NCBI GenBank assembly: GCA_024401275.1 | Contig: JAKSLJ010000004.1 | Span: 87,693 to 151,692 of the forward strand | Length of the DNA: 64,000 nt | Direction of reading: 5' to 3' | DNA from: Bacteroidaceae bacterium | GTDB lineage: Bacteria > Bacteroidota > Bacteroidia > Bacteroidales > Bacteroidaceae | Part shown: one piece after another, positions 1-8,952 of the stretch | Layout of the letters: each line of letters opens with the position of its first letter | How positions within the stretch are numbered: position 1 is the stretch's first letter | The notes under the pieces: model-generated | Database searches by the model: none | What the model was told of the DNA's origin: nothing | Seen by the model: only the letters and a program-made list of their open reading frames with translations | Made by a program: the position numbers and the translations under genes

Positions 1-1715
1 AGGACCGTATGGATGTCCGCAAGCAGATTGCCATCGACCTCGGTGAGGCTGGTCTGCTTGAAAAGGTAGAAGACTACGACAACAAGGTAGGTTATTCTGA
101 GCGTAACCAGGACACAGCCGTAGAGCCTCGTCTCTGCAAGCAGTGGTTCCTTTCTATGCAGCATTTTGCTGACATCGCTCTCCCACCAGTACTCTCAGGC
201 GAACTCAAGTTCTACCCAACAAAGTACGTCACTACATACAAGAACTGGCTCGAGAACATTCAGGACTGGTGTATCTCTCGTCAGCTTTGGTGGGGACATC
301 GCATCCCTGCTTATTTCCTTCCTACAGAAGAAGATGAAGCTGAGAAGTTCGTCGTAGCCCTCACTGAGGAAGAAGCCCTTGCAAAGGCTCGCGCTAAGTA
401 TGGCGAGAACATCACTGCCGACATGCTCACTCGCGACGAAGACGCTCTCGACACTTGGTTCTCTTCATGGCTCTGGCCAATCTCTCTCTTCGACGGTATC
501 AACAATCCTGGCAATGAGGAGATCAACTACTACTACCCTACTGCCGACCTCGTAACTGGTCCAGACATTATCTTCTTCTGGGTAGCACGTATGATTATGG
601 CTGGTTGTGAATATCAGAAGCAGATTCCTTTCCGCAATGTATATTTCACAGGTATCGTTCGTGATAAGCTCGGTCGCAAGATGAGCAAGTCTCTCGGTAA
701 CTCTCCAGACCCACTTCTCCTCATCGACAAGTTCGGTGCAGACGGCGTTCGTATGGGTATGATGCTTTCTGCTCCTGCAGGAAACGACATTCTCTTCGAC
801 GAAGCACTCTGCGAACAAGGCCGTAATTTCAACAACAAGATTTGGAATGCTTTCCGTCTCGTTAAGGGTTGGGAAGTCGCTGATATTGAGCAGCCTGAGG
901 CAAGCAAGATTGCGTGCCAGTGGTTTGACGCTAAGCTCAAGGCTTGCAATGCTGAGATTGACGACCTCTTCAAGAAGTACCGTCTCTCTGAGGCACTCAT
1001 GGCAGTATATAAGCTCTTCTGGGACGAGTTCTCTTCATGGCTCCTTGAAATGATCAAGCCAGGCTATCAGCAGCCAATCGATAAGGCAACTTACGATAAG
1101 GTTCTCTCTTACTTCGATGCTCTTCTCAAGATGCTCCACCCATTCATGCCATTCATCACAGAGGAACTTTGGCAGAATCTCTACGAACGTAACGAAGGCG
1201 AATCTATCATGCGCGAGAAGCTTGAGCTCCCTGCTCCTACAGCAGAAGACGAGAAGCTGATTGCAGACATCGAAGTCGTTAAGCAGATTGTTGCCGGCGT
1301 TCGTATGGTTCGCAACCAGAAGAACATCGCTCCAAAGGAACCTCTCGCTCTCAACCATGTTGGCGAAAACGCTTACGCAGCTTACGACAGCGTAGTGACA
1401 AAGATGGCTAACCTTTCTGAGATCTCTAAGGTTGACGAGAAGGCAGCCGATGCTTCTGCCTTCATGGTAGGCACTATGGAATGGGCTGTTCCTGTTGGTA
1501 ACCTCATTGATGTTGAGGCAGAAATCGCAAAGAACGAAGCTCAGCTCAAGCACCTTGAAGGCTTCCTCGCAGGCATCAACAAGAAGCTTGCCAACGAACG
1601 CTTTGTTGCAAACGCTCCTGAGGCTGTCGTTGCCATGGAACGTAAGAAGAAGGCTGACTCAGAAGAAAAGATTGCTGCCATCAAGGTTGCTCTTGAGGCA
1701 TTAAAGAACAAGTAA
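1..1715 (+). CDS. valS: Valine--tRNA ligase, C-terminal two thirds (5' end outside window)
   Basis: Class I aminoacyl-tRNA synthetase that charges tRNA-Val in the cytoplasm. The frame is open from base 3, so the gene begins upstream; about 570 residues are visible of a protein that is usually near 880. Seen: the WWGHRIPAYF stretch of the catalytic core, the DTWFSSWLWP block, the GRKMSKSLGN signature (about base 676) that binds ATP, an anticodon-binding helical domain, and a charged C-terminal coiled coil (about bases 1510-1710) typical of ValRS. The editing domain is mostly upstream of the window. A lipoprotein gene follows after only 5 bases and may be cotranscribed. Confidence 0.97.
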   Translation, partial: DRMDVRKQIAIDLGEAGLLEKVEDYDNKVGYSERNQDTAVEPRLCKQWFLSMQHFADIALPPVLSGELKFYPTKYVTTYKNWLENIQDWCISRQLWWGHRIPAYFLPTEEDEAEKFVVALTEEEALAKARAKYGENITADMLTRDEDALDTWFSSWLWPISLFDGINNPGNEEINYYYPTADLVTGPDIIFFWVARMIMAGCEYQKQIPFRNVYFTGIVRDKLGRKMSKSLGNSPDPLLLIDKFGADGVRMGMMLSAPAGNDILFDEALCEQGRNFNNKIWNAFRLVKGWEVADIEQPEASKIACQWFDAKLKACNAEIDDLFKKYRLSEALMAVYKLFWDEFSSWLLEMIKPGYQQPIDKATYDKVLSYFDALLKMLHPFMPFITEELWQNLYERNEGESIMREKLELPAPTAEDEKLIADIEVVKQIVAGVRMVRNQKNIAPKEPLALNHVGENAYAAYDSVVTKMANLSEISKVDEKAADASAFMVGTMEWAVPVGNLIDVEAEIAKNEAQLKHLEGFLAGINKKLANERFVANAPEAVVAMERKKKADSEEKIAAIKVALEALKNK

Positions 1716-1720
1716 TAGAT

Positions 1721-2962
1721 ATGCACAAATCCATCCGAATATTTACATTTATCCTGCTGGCTTTCTTTACCAGCGGGATATTTGTTTCATGCCACGACGA
1801 TAAGGAGGAAAAGGAGAACAAGTATAATCCTCAACTGACAATATTCATTCATCAGCCAACGACAAAAGGCGCAAAACCTGACCTCACTCCATACATGAAT
1901 GAAGATCTGAAGGAGACTGATGAAGCCATAAAAAACGGACTTTTAGAGAAAGCTAACGTCATTTATTTCCGTAGCGACCTCACCATGGGCAGCCTCTACA
2001 AGAAAGAACTGGCGAAAGACTCTGATGGGAAGCCTGTTGTTGTCGACAAGTTGCTGAAGCAATACCCTGTTACAGAAACCGACTACACGTCACTAAGTGG
2101 CTTGAAGCGCATTCTTTCAGATGTTGTTGCTGCTGGTAAGACCGAGAAATACGGAATGATTATCGGCTCTCATGCAGACGGATGGATTCCTACCATTGAA
2201 GACAAATCGTCAAGGACTGCTGCTTCCAATAAAGGCATCATGAAGTCTTTCGGTCAAGGTTACCACGGCGACTATGACACGACATACAAAACGCTTGGCA
2301 TGGCTATTAGCGGAATAGGCAAGCAATTTGAATTCATTCTCCTTGACAACTGCTACTCACAGAACATTGAGGTTGCCTACGACTTGCGAAATGCATGCAA
2401 ATACCTTATTGGCTCAGTAACAGAGATTGGTGCTACAGGACAGAATTACAAAGAATGCTTGCCGCTGCTTGCAGATGCAAACTACAAGGCTGTTTGTGAG
2501 AGTTACTACAATTTTCACAAGAATGAAGAAGATTGGAATAGTGCCACGCTTTCAGTTATAGATTGCTCTTATCTCCAGGAAATGGCAAATATAATGAAGC
2601 AGATAAACGAAAGCGCTACAAATAATGTTGCCCGTTCTGCTGTTCAGGTGCTTGATGGCTACAATTATTCGAACTATAATTATAACATTTTCTATGACTT
2701 GGGCGATTATGTAAACCATTATTGCGCAGTGGATATGCTGATTAACAATTTCAATGTTGTGCTCAGCAAACTCGTTATTGCCAATTACTATACCGACACT
2801 TTCAATTCCATGTATTTCAACGGCTATATTAATATTGTGGACGGGAAGATGGTTCCCATGATGAAACCTATAAAAACATGCTCAGGCATTACTTGCTCCG
2901 ACCTCTGCACACAGAAACTAGAAGATCTGAAAAAGACTTCATGGTACTTTGCTACACATTAA
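1721..2962 (+). CDS. Clostripain-like (C11 family) cysteine peptidase lipoprotein
   Basis: A 413-residue protein with a lipoprotein signal: a hydrophobic stretch at residues 5-22 ending in SC, with Cys24 the likely lipidated residue. The body resembles peptidase family C11: a His in GSHADGW (His151) and a Cys in LLDNCYSQNIEVAY (Cys211), preceded by an acidic residue, match the family's His/Cys dyad. C11 enzymes cut after Arg or Lys. Signal and family suggest an envelope-anchored protease. It starts 5 bases after valS, so it probably shares that transcript. Family assignment rests on the dyad context; substrate unknown. Confidence 0.8.
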   Translation: MHKSIRIFTFILLAFFTSGIFVSCHDDKEEKENKYNPQLTIFIHQPTTKGAKPDLTPYMNEDLKETDEAIKNGLLEKANVIYFRSDLTMGSLYKKELAKDSDGKPVVVDKLLKQYPVTETDYTSLSGLKRILSDVVAAGKTEKYGMIIGSHADGWIPTIEDKSSRTAASNKGIMKSFGQGYHGDYDTTYKTLGMAISGIGKQFEFILLDNCYSQNIEVAYDLRNACKYLIGSVTEIGATGQNYKECLPLLADANYKAVCESYYNFHKNEEDWNSATLSVIDCSYLQEMANIMKQINESATNNVARSAVQVLDGYNYSNYNYNIFYDLGDYVNHYCAVDMLINNFNVVLSKLVIANYYTDTFNSMYFNGYINIVDGKMVPMMKPIKTCSGITCSDLCTQKLEDLKKTSWYFATH

Positions 2963-3026
2963 TATTTAGAACCTCTTTCTGTTAGAGACAATTCATCTTC
3001 ATGCACAATGGCAATAGCCATCCAAA

Positions 3027-3187
3027 GCATTACAAATTGTATTTCCAAGTGCCACGAATTGTTTCGCCAAGGATTACAAATTGTTTCTCCAAGGATTACG
3101 ACTCATTTTCTTACTAGAAAAGAAAAATTTTCTTATAAGAAAAAGATCCATTTCTTACTAGAAAAAATATATTTTCTTATAAGAAAA
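3027..3187. repeat. 22-bp-period degenerate array with phased palindromes
   Basis: Seven consecutive 22-nt units begin at 3027, 3049, 3071, 3093, 3115, 3137 and 3159. The first four resemble GGATTACAAATTGTTTCTCC. The later ones become AT-rich, and across them lie four palindromes at 3106, 3128, 3151 and 3172: TTTTCTTATAAGAAAA exactly twice, and its TACTAG variant in between. The palindrome spacing of 21-23 bp is about two helical turns. A related array is at 40866-40931. Confidence 0.85.
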
Positions 3188-3301
3188 TGACACAAAACGC
3201 AGGGCGAAACAAATAAGAACACCAAGGAAGACTAGAAAGAACGCCTAGGAAGGCTTTCAAGAATGTATAGGAAACAGACGAAAAAGCACGGAATTCAAGA
3301 T

Positions 3302-3340
3302 AAAGCGGCGAAGATTCAAGTGAGATCTTCGCCGCTTTTT
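3302..3340. terminator. Bidirectional intrinsic terminator
   Basis: A 14-bp perfect stem (AAAGCGGCGAAGAT and its complement) with a short loop, followed by a T run on the plus strand and preceded by A residues, so it could end transcripts from both the C11 gene and the convergent M6 gene. Confidence 0.85.
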
Positions 3341-3357
3341 ATGTATGACATCCCGAA

Positions 3358-5748
3358 CTATTCAGAGAGATATTTCTTTCCGTTTCGGATGATTATTCCA
3401 CGATAATCTGCACCTACTCGCTGTCCTTGCAGGTTGTATGCAGGAGACAGTTTACTGCCACTAACCGCAGGATTGTAATCTTTCAGGCAAACAGATCCTA
3501 TGGCTGTCGCATCTTCTATCAATACGATGTTTGACCATTCAGAGGTCTTTCCTTCTGGTCCTACAGCTTGAACCTGAAGCCAGTATTTGTTGGCTTCAAA
3601 GTCAGGCGTGAATGTAAACGGTATAGACATGATGCCATTAAGTTCCGTCGGATTAGCATATTGGTTATTTATATACCCCTTTATCTGGAGTTTGTTGAGG
3701 TAGCATCGTTTATTTGAGAATATAACGACTTTGTATTCCTGTGGTATATCGCTGATTTCCAGTGTATGCTCCTCGCCTGCTGCAAGTGGATCAGAAATAT
3801 AGAACGGTTCGCCTTCGCCATTCTTGTAAATATTAATCGAAAGCGTAGTAGCATCAGTGCCGTAAGTAGCTGACGACAAGGTTATGAAAATCTTGCCCGA
3901 AGCTTCTGTCAGGACAGGTGAGACAAGCTCGCCAGCAGCCTTGCTTGAGCCCATCTTCAAGCCCTCTTTTCCAGCATAGAGTTTCGATCCCGTAAAGCCA
4001 GGAGTATTAAGCTTCTGGTCAAGAATGCTTGAAATATCAACACTATTATCACTGTTAGCTTTCACTTTAGAGAAATCCTCGTCTATGATAACTTTCTCTT
4101 CCATAGCGTCCTCGCTATAGCTTCCGTACATTATATTATACGAAGAGACTTCTTCTTGATCGTCTATCCAAGTGGCAGTAATCTCATTACCGGAAATTGT
4201 AGCCTGCAATTCCTCTGGAACTTCCATAAAAATACCACCCATGAAGGTGAAGGAAATAAGACCATCAGAACTTTCCGCGATTTCTGTTATCGGCTTGTGC
4301 ATCAGTTTCTTACCGTCGGCATTTGCGTTAAAGAGCGTAGCCGAAGGAGCAGAGAAGTCGGTGAGCTCGGTGTTCTTTGATGTGCCAGGGTAAGGGTCGC
4401 CTGCAAGAGAATTATAACTTCGTAGGTTGTCAGCGCAGATAGGGGTCATTCGCAGGTGGTCCTTGTAATTGTTTACCACATTCCATTCCCATGCGTTCTC
4501 GTTATAGTCAACATGTATGACAAGCATTCCGTGACCTCCAGCAGCAGAATTCCACCCCTCCTTTTGGATGTTCTGAAGCAGATAGTATTCGTTGGGGTTA
4601 TTATCATTATAGACAATGTAGGCATCTCCGTTTTCGTCAATGTTCGACATGTCCTTAACGAACTGTGGAGAAGAAAGCTCGGTAGGTTCAAGCCATCCGC
4701 AGAACCAACGCTCATAAGCCGTATAAGACACAGGAGTATAGCCGTCGCCAGCGTAACTTCCCATGTCAAGAAGAGACCAATTGTCCATGGTCAACTCCTG
4801 ATGACCATAATCCGTGCAATATAAGTCAGGCAATCCGAAGCAATGAGAGAACTCATGACAGATTGTTCCGATGCCATCTTGAGTAGTTCCGCGACTACCG
4901 GCAAGTTCGCATCCGCAAGCATAGGAATCCACGGTCACGCCATCAAAGACACAAGAGCCGATGGTGCTTTCATATTCTTTTGCCGCAAGAAGTGACCAAG
5001 CGTGTGGCCAAACCGTATTAGCCTTGTAGCTCTGTGCCTCGCCAAAACCGGCATAGAGCACAAAAACTTGCTCCACTTCGCCGTCGCCATCCCAATCATA
5101 TTGAGAGAAATCCACTTCTTCGTCAACAGCCTGGCAAGCTTCCCATATCATTGTTCCTGCATGAAGGTCATCGCCCATTCTGTCGTTGCCACCATAGTAG
5201 TTCATGTTTTGGGAAAGCTTTACAGGACCAACAACATCAAGAACAAAGTCAAACAGTCCGTAAGATTGTGCCTTGAAATAGTCGCGAACAGAGCCATAGT
5301 TCTTCGTTTCCTTGTAGTTTTCACTTGACATCAACTTCTGATAGTCTTCCTTTGGATTTGTAGTTGATGTGAAAGTATTGTCCGCATACTCCACAAGGAT
5401 AAGAAGTCCTCGCTTTTGCCCTTGATATTTCGCCTTACGCTTGGCTCTCGCCTTGGCAAAAGCAGTCGTGTTCGGGATGGAAGCTGCCGGATTCTTCAGT
5501 TGAAATTTCTTGCTCGCAATAGCTTTTTGGAATGCAGATTCTGGATAAATGCAGAAAGTTCCGTCTTCGTTCATCTGATATTTCTTGCCATCTTCCGACA
5601 GCCAGAAATGCACCTTCTCATTACCTGTGAATGTAAGCGTAACCTGCTGACCGTCAATGGTAACAGTCTTTGTTATTCGCTTGGCAGGAACAGAGTAAGC
5701 AAGCGTTGAAATTAGGACAAATGAGAGTAATAATATTATCTTGCGCAT
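3358..5748 (-). CDS. M6-family (immune inhibitor A-like) secreted metalloprotease
   Basis: A 796-residue secreted zinc protease. The N-terminus has a signal peptide (residues 1-19). The catalytic motif HExxHxxGxxD is intact: His298, Glu299, His302 and Asp308 within CHEFSHCFGLPDLY, followed by a DMGSYAG turn, as in M6 peptidases. Residues 20-110 look like a propeptide; after about 510 come beta-rich modules, including a fibronectin-like stretch. The end (NLQGQRV...RGIIIRNGKKY) resembles the short C-terminal tails of Prevotella proteins thought to use type IX secretion. It starts 10 bases after the Sir2 gene on the same strand, so the two probably form an operon. The biological target is unknown. 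Confidence 0.88.
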   Translation of the reverse strand: MRKIILLLSFVLISTLAYSVPAKRITKTVTIDGQQVTLTFTGNEKVHFWLSEDGKKYQMNEDGTFCIYPESAFQKAIASKKFQLKNPAASIPNTTAFAKARAKRKAKYQGQKRGLLILVEYADNTFTSTTNPKEDYQKLMSSENYKETKNYGSVRDYFKAQSYGLFDFVLDVVGPVKLSQNMNYYGGNDRMGDDLHAGTMIWEACQAVDEEVDFSQYDWDGDGEVEQVFVLYAGFGEAQSYKANTVWPHAWSLLAAKEYESTIGSCVFDGVTVDSYACGCELAGSRGTTQDGIGTICHEFSHCFGLPDLYCTDYGHQELTMDNWSLLDMGSYAGDGYTPVSYTAYERWFCGWLEPTELSSPQFVKDMSNIDENGDAYIVYNDNNPNEYYLLQNIQKEGWNSAAGGHGMLVIHVDYNENAWEWNVVNNYKDHLRMTPICADNLRSYNSLAGDPYPGTSKNTELTDFSAPSATLFNANADGKKLMHKPITEIAESSDGLISFTFMGGIFMEVPEELQATISGNEITATWIDDQEEVSSYNIMYGSYSEDAMEEKVIIDEDFSKVKANSDNSVDISSILDQKLNTPGFTGSKLYAGKEGLKMGSSKAAGELVSPVLTEASGKIFITLSSATYGTDATTLSINIYKNGEGEPFYISDPLAAGEEHTLEISDIPQEYKVVIFSNKRCYLNKLQIKGYINNQYANPTELNGIMSIPFTFTPDFEANKYWLQVQAVGPEGKTSEWSNIVLIEDATAIGSVCLKDYNPAVSGSKLSPAYNLQGQRVGADYRGIIIRNGKKYLSE

Positions 5749-5758
5749 TTTCTGATCT

Positions 5759-6460
5759 CTATTTAGACAACATTTCCATAAGTTCCTTCATTCCCTCAGA
5801 TGCACCCTTTGCAATGATGGTCAGATTGCTCTTTGATGCAGGACCGACTGTTGGGTTCGGGTCTATCAGATAGACAGGAGTGCCAGGCTTTATGTACTGC
5901 ACCAAGCCCGCAGCTGGATACACATTCAGGGAAGTACCGATAATGACGAAGATGTCTGCCTGTTCTGCAAGAATAACAGCCTCTTCCATCTTCGGAACTG
6001 ACTCTTGGAAGAACACGATGTACGGACGAAGCAAACTACCGTCACCAGCCTTTTCTCCAGGCTTCACCTCGTAATCATATTCCGTCATTGTACGCCAAAA
6101 GTGCTGATTTTCAGTGTCGCGCGAAGAGCAAACCTTCATCAGTTCACCATGAAGATGAACCACACGCGTACTGCCAGCCTTTTCATGAAGGTTGTCCACA
6201 TTCTGTGTTACAACTGCCACTTCATAGTTTTTCTCGAGCTCAGCAACAAGTTTATGTCCCTCGTTCGGAAGACAAGTGATGAGCTGTTTGCGTCGCTCAT
6301 TATAGAATCTGTTTACAAGTTCAGGATCTGCAAGCCATCCATCGTGAGAAGCAACTTGCATTACAGGGTATTCTTCCCATAAGCCGCCAGCATCACGGAA
6401 AGTCTTTATTCCACTTTCTGCCGACATACCTGCACCTGTAAGTAAAACTATCTTTTTCAT
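5759..6460 (-). CDS. cobB: Sir2-family NAD-dependent protein deacylase (CobB-like), zinc cysteines missing
   Basis: A 233-residue sirtuin, predicted to remove acyl groups from lysines using NAD in the cytoplasm. Seen: the NAD-binding GAGMSAESGIKTFRD block at residues 9-23, TQNVDNLHE at 85-93, and the catalytic His of VHLHGEL (His104). The usual four zinc-binding cysteines are absent; only Cys111 is present in that region (KVCSSRD), so the small domain must fold without a classical Cys4 zinc. Start chosen at MKKIVLLTGAG. A TAATTTTG box upstream (6519-6526 on the minus strand) is a likely promoter. First gene of a pair with the M6 protease. Confidence 0.9.
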   Translation of the reverse strand: MKKIVLLTGAGMSAESGIKTFRDAGGLWEEYPVMQVASHDGWLADPELVNRFYNERRKQLITCLPNEGHKLVAELEKNYEVAVVTQNVDNLHEKAGSTRVVHLHGELMKVCSSRDTENQHFWRTMTEYDYEVKPGEKAGDGSLLRPYIVFFQESVPKMEEAVILAEQADIFVIIGTSLNVYPAAGLVQYIKPGTPVYLIDPNPTVGPASKSNLTIIAKGASEGMKELMEMLSK

Positions 6461-6518
6461 GTTCTTTTCTTATATTAATTAATGTGTAAATATGTTCGCA
6501 AAACAAGTTTGCAGATGG

Positions 6519-6526
6519 CAAAATTA
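6519..6526 (-). promoter_or_regulatory. -7 box of the Sir2/M6 operon
   Basis: Minus-strand TAATTTTG matches the Bacteroidota TAnnTTTG box and lies 58 bases before the Sir2 start. No good -33 TTTG is visible, so only the -7 element is called. Confidence 0.5.
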
Positions 6527-6577
6527 CATATTTTATTTGTTTTATGACATAATTATTTCATTTTTTTTGTCAAAAGT

Positions 6578-6608
6578 TTTGCTTATTTGGCATATTGTTG
6601 TAATTTTG
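6578..6608 (+). promoter_or_regulatory. Promoter of folE-FKBP operon
   Basis: TTTG at 6578-6581 and TAATTTTG at 6601-6608 with a 19-bp spacer match the Bacteroidota sigma consensus. This places the start of transcription near 6613, which rules out a start codon for folE further upstream. Confidence 0.75.
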
Positions 6609-6653
6609 CGACTCATAATAGGCATTTATGCCGTTATTTTCACACAAAAAAGC

Positions 6654-7259
6654 ATGAATAAAGAACAAATACAGAATGGAGTTTCAGAAGATGTCGTAAA
6701 GGAAAGTATCCGCAACATCTTCAAATATATCGGCGAAGATCCAGACCGTTTGGGGCTTCAGGGAACTCCTGACCGTATCGTTCGTATGTTCGGTGAGATA
6801 TTCCGTGGCTATAAGGACGAGGCAAAACCAACAATCACCGTTTTCCAGAACGGAGCTGACGGTCTTGTATATGACGGACTTATCATAGACAGCGGAACAT
6901 TCTACTCTTGCTGTGAGCACCACATGATGCCTTTCTTCGGAAACTATTGGTTTGCTTATTTGCCACATCCGAAAGGCAAGATTCTCGGCATCTCAAAGGT
7001 AGGCAGAGTGATAGACTACTGCGCTGCAAAGCTTCAGGTTCAGGAACGACTCACTCGCGACGTTGTTGAAATGCTCACAGAAGCTCTTGGCACAGAATAT
7101 CCCCCACTCGGCATGGCACTCGTAATGAAGGGAACTCACCTCTGCAAGACTATGCGCGGAGCACGCAAAGACGGAATGATGACCTCAAGTTACCTGACAG
7201 GCAAATTCAAATCAAATGCCGCTCTGCGTTCTGAATTCTTAAAAATGATTGATAAATAA
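6654..7259 (+). CDS. folE: GTP cyclohydrolase I
   Basis: A 201-residue enzyme that converts GTP to 7,8-dihydroneopterin triphosphate, the first step of folate or queuosine precursor synthesis. Zinc ligands are visible in CCEHH and in the Cys of GTHLCKTMRGARK. The frame is open back to 6492, but that extension is hydrophobic, unlike the family, and overlaps the promoter; the start at 6654 (MNKEQIQNG) is preferred. The next gene starts 10 bases after the stop. folK, another pterin gene, lies elsewhere in the window (31226). Confidence 0.95.
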   Translation: MNKEQIQNGVSEDVVKESIRNIFKYIGEDPDRLGLQGTPDRIVRMFGEIFRGYKDEAKPTITVFQNGADGLVYDGLIIDSGTFYSCCEHHMMPFFGNYWFAYLPHPKGKILGISKVGRVIDYCAAKLQVQERLTRDVVEMLTEALGTEYPPLGMALVMKGTHLCKTMRGARKDGMMTSSYLTGKFKSNAALRSEFLKMIDK

Positions 7260-7269
7260 AAACGAAATA

Positions 7270-7875
7270 ATGGATAAACTTAGTTACTCTCTCGGTCTCG
7301 GCATCGGAGACCAGCTCCTTCACATGGGAGCCCAGAACATCGTTGCGGCTGACTTCGCAGCAGCTATCGAAGATGTTATTAACGGCAACGAGCTCAAGGT
7401 TTCTCACAAGGAAGCTCAACAGATTGTGAACGAATACTTCCAGAAACTTGAAGCTGAAACTCAGAAGCTTGCAGAGGAAAAGGGCAAGCAGGCAAAGGAA
7501 GAAGGCGAAAAGTATCTCGCAGAAAATGCAAAGAAGGAAGGTGTAGTTGTTCTCCCTTCAGGTCTTCAGTACAAGGTTCTCAAGGAAGGTACAGGCAAGC
7601 AGCCTAAGGCAACAGATACAGTTCAGTGCCACTACGAAGGTTTCCTCACTACTGGTGAAGTATTCGACTCTTCAATCCAGCGCGGTGAGCCAGCAGCATT
7701 CGGTCTTCAGCAGGTTATCGCAGGTTGGACAGAAGGTCTCCAGCTCATGAAGGAAGGCGCAAAGTATCGCTTCTTCATCCCTTACATGCTTGGTTATGGC
7801 GCTCGCGGTGCTGGCGCTTCTATCCCTCCATACTCAGCACTTATCTTTGATGTAGAACTTTTGAAGGTTCTCTAA
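7270..7875 (+). CDS. FKBP-type peptidyl-prolyl cis-trans isomerase, cytoplasmic
   Basis: A 201-residue FklB/Mip-like prolyl isomerase without a signal peptide, so probably cytoplasmic. An N-terminal helical dimerisation region (residues 1-90) precedes an FKBP domain (about 100-200) with VQCHYEGFLTTGEVFDSS and the AYGARGAG-type loop. Start chosen at MDKLSYSLG; the in-frame ATG at 7249 lies inside folE. First of three FKBP genes in a row, and likely cotranscribed with folE. Confidence 0.92.
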   Translation: MDKLSYSLGLGIGDQLLHMGAQNIVAADFAAAIEDVINGNELKVSHKEAQQIVNEYFQKLEAETQKLAEEKGKQAKEEGEKYLAENAKKEGVVVLPSGLQYKVLKEGTGKQPKATDTVQCHYEGFLTTGEVFDSSIQRGEPAAFGLQQVIAGWTEGLQLMKEGAKYRFFIPYMLGYGARGAGASIPPYSALIFDVELLKVL

Positions 7876-7908
7876 TAAAAGCAAAAACTAATAAAAACAA
7901 ATAAAATC

Positions 7909-8817
7909 ATGAAGAAAATTTCTCTTATTGCAATTGCCGCTGCGGCAATTATGGCAAGCTCTTGTGGCAACAAGGCTCCAAAGGCAAACCTTGAGTCAGA
8001 AGCAGATACTCTTGCTTATGCTTTTGGTCTTTCACAGGCAGATGGTTTGAAGCAGGCTATTTCTCAGCAGGGTGTTGATTCAACCGTAATGGAAGACTTC
8101 TACAAAGGTCTTGCTGAAGGCGCAAAGGTAACAAAGGATGACAAGAGTACTCCAGCTTACAGCGTCGGTCTTCAGATGGGTATGATCATCTCACAGCGCA
8201 TGATTCCAGGTCTCAACCAGGAATGCTATGGTGCAGATTCTACAAAATCAGTATCTCTCCAGAACCTTATGGCAGGTCTCATCTCTGGTGTAAATGGCGA
8301 CAAGACTGCCATGACTCCTGCGGAGGCTCAGGCTACAGTAGAGCGCATCATGAAGGCAATGAAGGCAAAAGCAAACAAGGAAGTTATCGCAAAGGCAGAA
8401 GCTTTCATGAAGAAGTATGCTGGCAACAAGGAATACAAGCAGCTCGGCAATACTGGTATCTACTACAAGGAGATCAAGGCTGGCAATGGTGCAAAGCCAA
8501 CAGCAGAATCAACTGTAAAGGTTAACTACGAAGGCAAGAACATGGAGGGTAAGGTATTCGACTCTTCATACGAGCGTAAGGAGCCAACTACTTTCGGTGT
8601 TGGTCAGGTTATTCCAGGATGGCAGGAAGTGCTTAAGGCAATGACTGTAGGCTCTACTTGGGAGTGTGTAATTCCTTACAATCTCGCATATGGTGAGCAG
8701 TCTCCAAACGAGAACATCCCTGCTTACTCTCCACTCGTATTCAAGGTTGAGCTCATCAGCATTGAGAAGGCACAGGCTCAGCCACAGATGCCAGGTCAGG
8801 CTATTCAGATTCAGTAA
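7909..8817 (+). CDS. FKBP-type prolyl isomerase, lipoprotein
   Basis: A 302-residue Mip-like prolyl isomerase with a lipobox (ASSCGNKAP, Cys19), so anchored in the envelope and facing periplasm or surface. The helical N-terminal domain (about 30-165) is longer than in its neighbours; the FKBP domain is about 190-290 (VKVNYEGKNMEGKVFDSS). The tail is Gln/Pro-rich. It lies 33 bases after the cytoplasmic paralogue; all three FKBP genes run in the same direction, suggesting tandem duplication. Confidence 0.92.
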   Translation: MKKISLIAIAAAAIMASSCGNKAPKANLESEADTLAYAFGLSQADGLKQAISQQGVDSTVMEDFYKGLAEGAKVTKDDKSTPAYSVGLQMGMIISQRMIPGLNQECYGADSTKSVSLQNLMAGLISGVNGDKTAMTPAEAQATVERIMKAMKAKANKEVIAKAEAFMKKYAGNKEYKQLGNTGIYYKEIKAGNGAKPTAESTVKVNYEGKNMEGKVFDSSYERKEPTTFGVGQVIPGWQEVLKAMTVGSTWECVIPYNLAYGEQSPNENIPAYSPLVFKVELISIEKAQAQPQMPGQAIQIQ

Positions 8818-8856
8818 TAAAACCATAAAGACATTGGAAACAATTGTCCACAATAT

Positions 8857-8918
8857 GTAGGGCGAGGATTTCCGAGCCGCTAAGCAAGAAACTTACGGCT
8901 CAGGAATTCCCGCCCTAC
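8857..8918. repeat. REP-like palindromic element, copy 1
   Basis: An imperfect palindrome starting GTAGGGCGAGGATTTCCGAG and ending with its near complement (CAGGAATTCCCGCCCTAC). A second copy with the same arms but a different loop is at 38510-38578. It lies between two co-directional FKBP genes and could act as an intercistronic stem-loop. Confidence 0.85.
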
Positions 8919-8952
8919 TTAAGATATGGAAACACATTAATATATATAATAC

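Larger units (their letters stand above)
2963..3357. other. Convergent intergenic region with a 22-bp-period array and a terminator
   Basis: 395 bases between the convergent C11 and M6 protease genes. It contains a degenerate 22-bp-period array (3027-3187) and a strong hairpin terminator (3302-3340). A 60-codon open frame over the array is a by-product of the repeat and is not called. Confidence 0.8.

Noticed and set aside
3027-3187. CRISPR array
   Set aside because: Units are contiguous with no spacers, and there are no cas genes in the window.
3008-3190. 60-codon open frame
   Set aside because: It lies entirely in the 22-bp array; the repeat explains the open frame and there is no protein-like composition.
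6492-6653. Longer folE start with a hydrophobic N-terminal extension
   Set aside because: A full promoter lies inside it and FolE proteins have no such segment.
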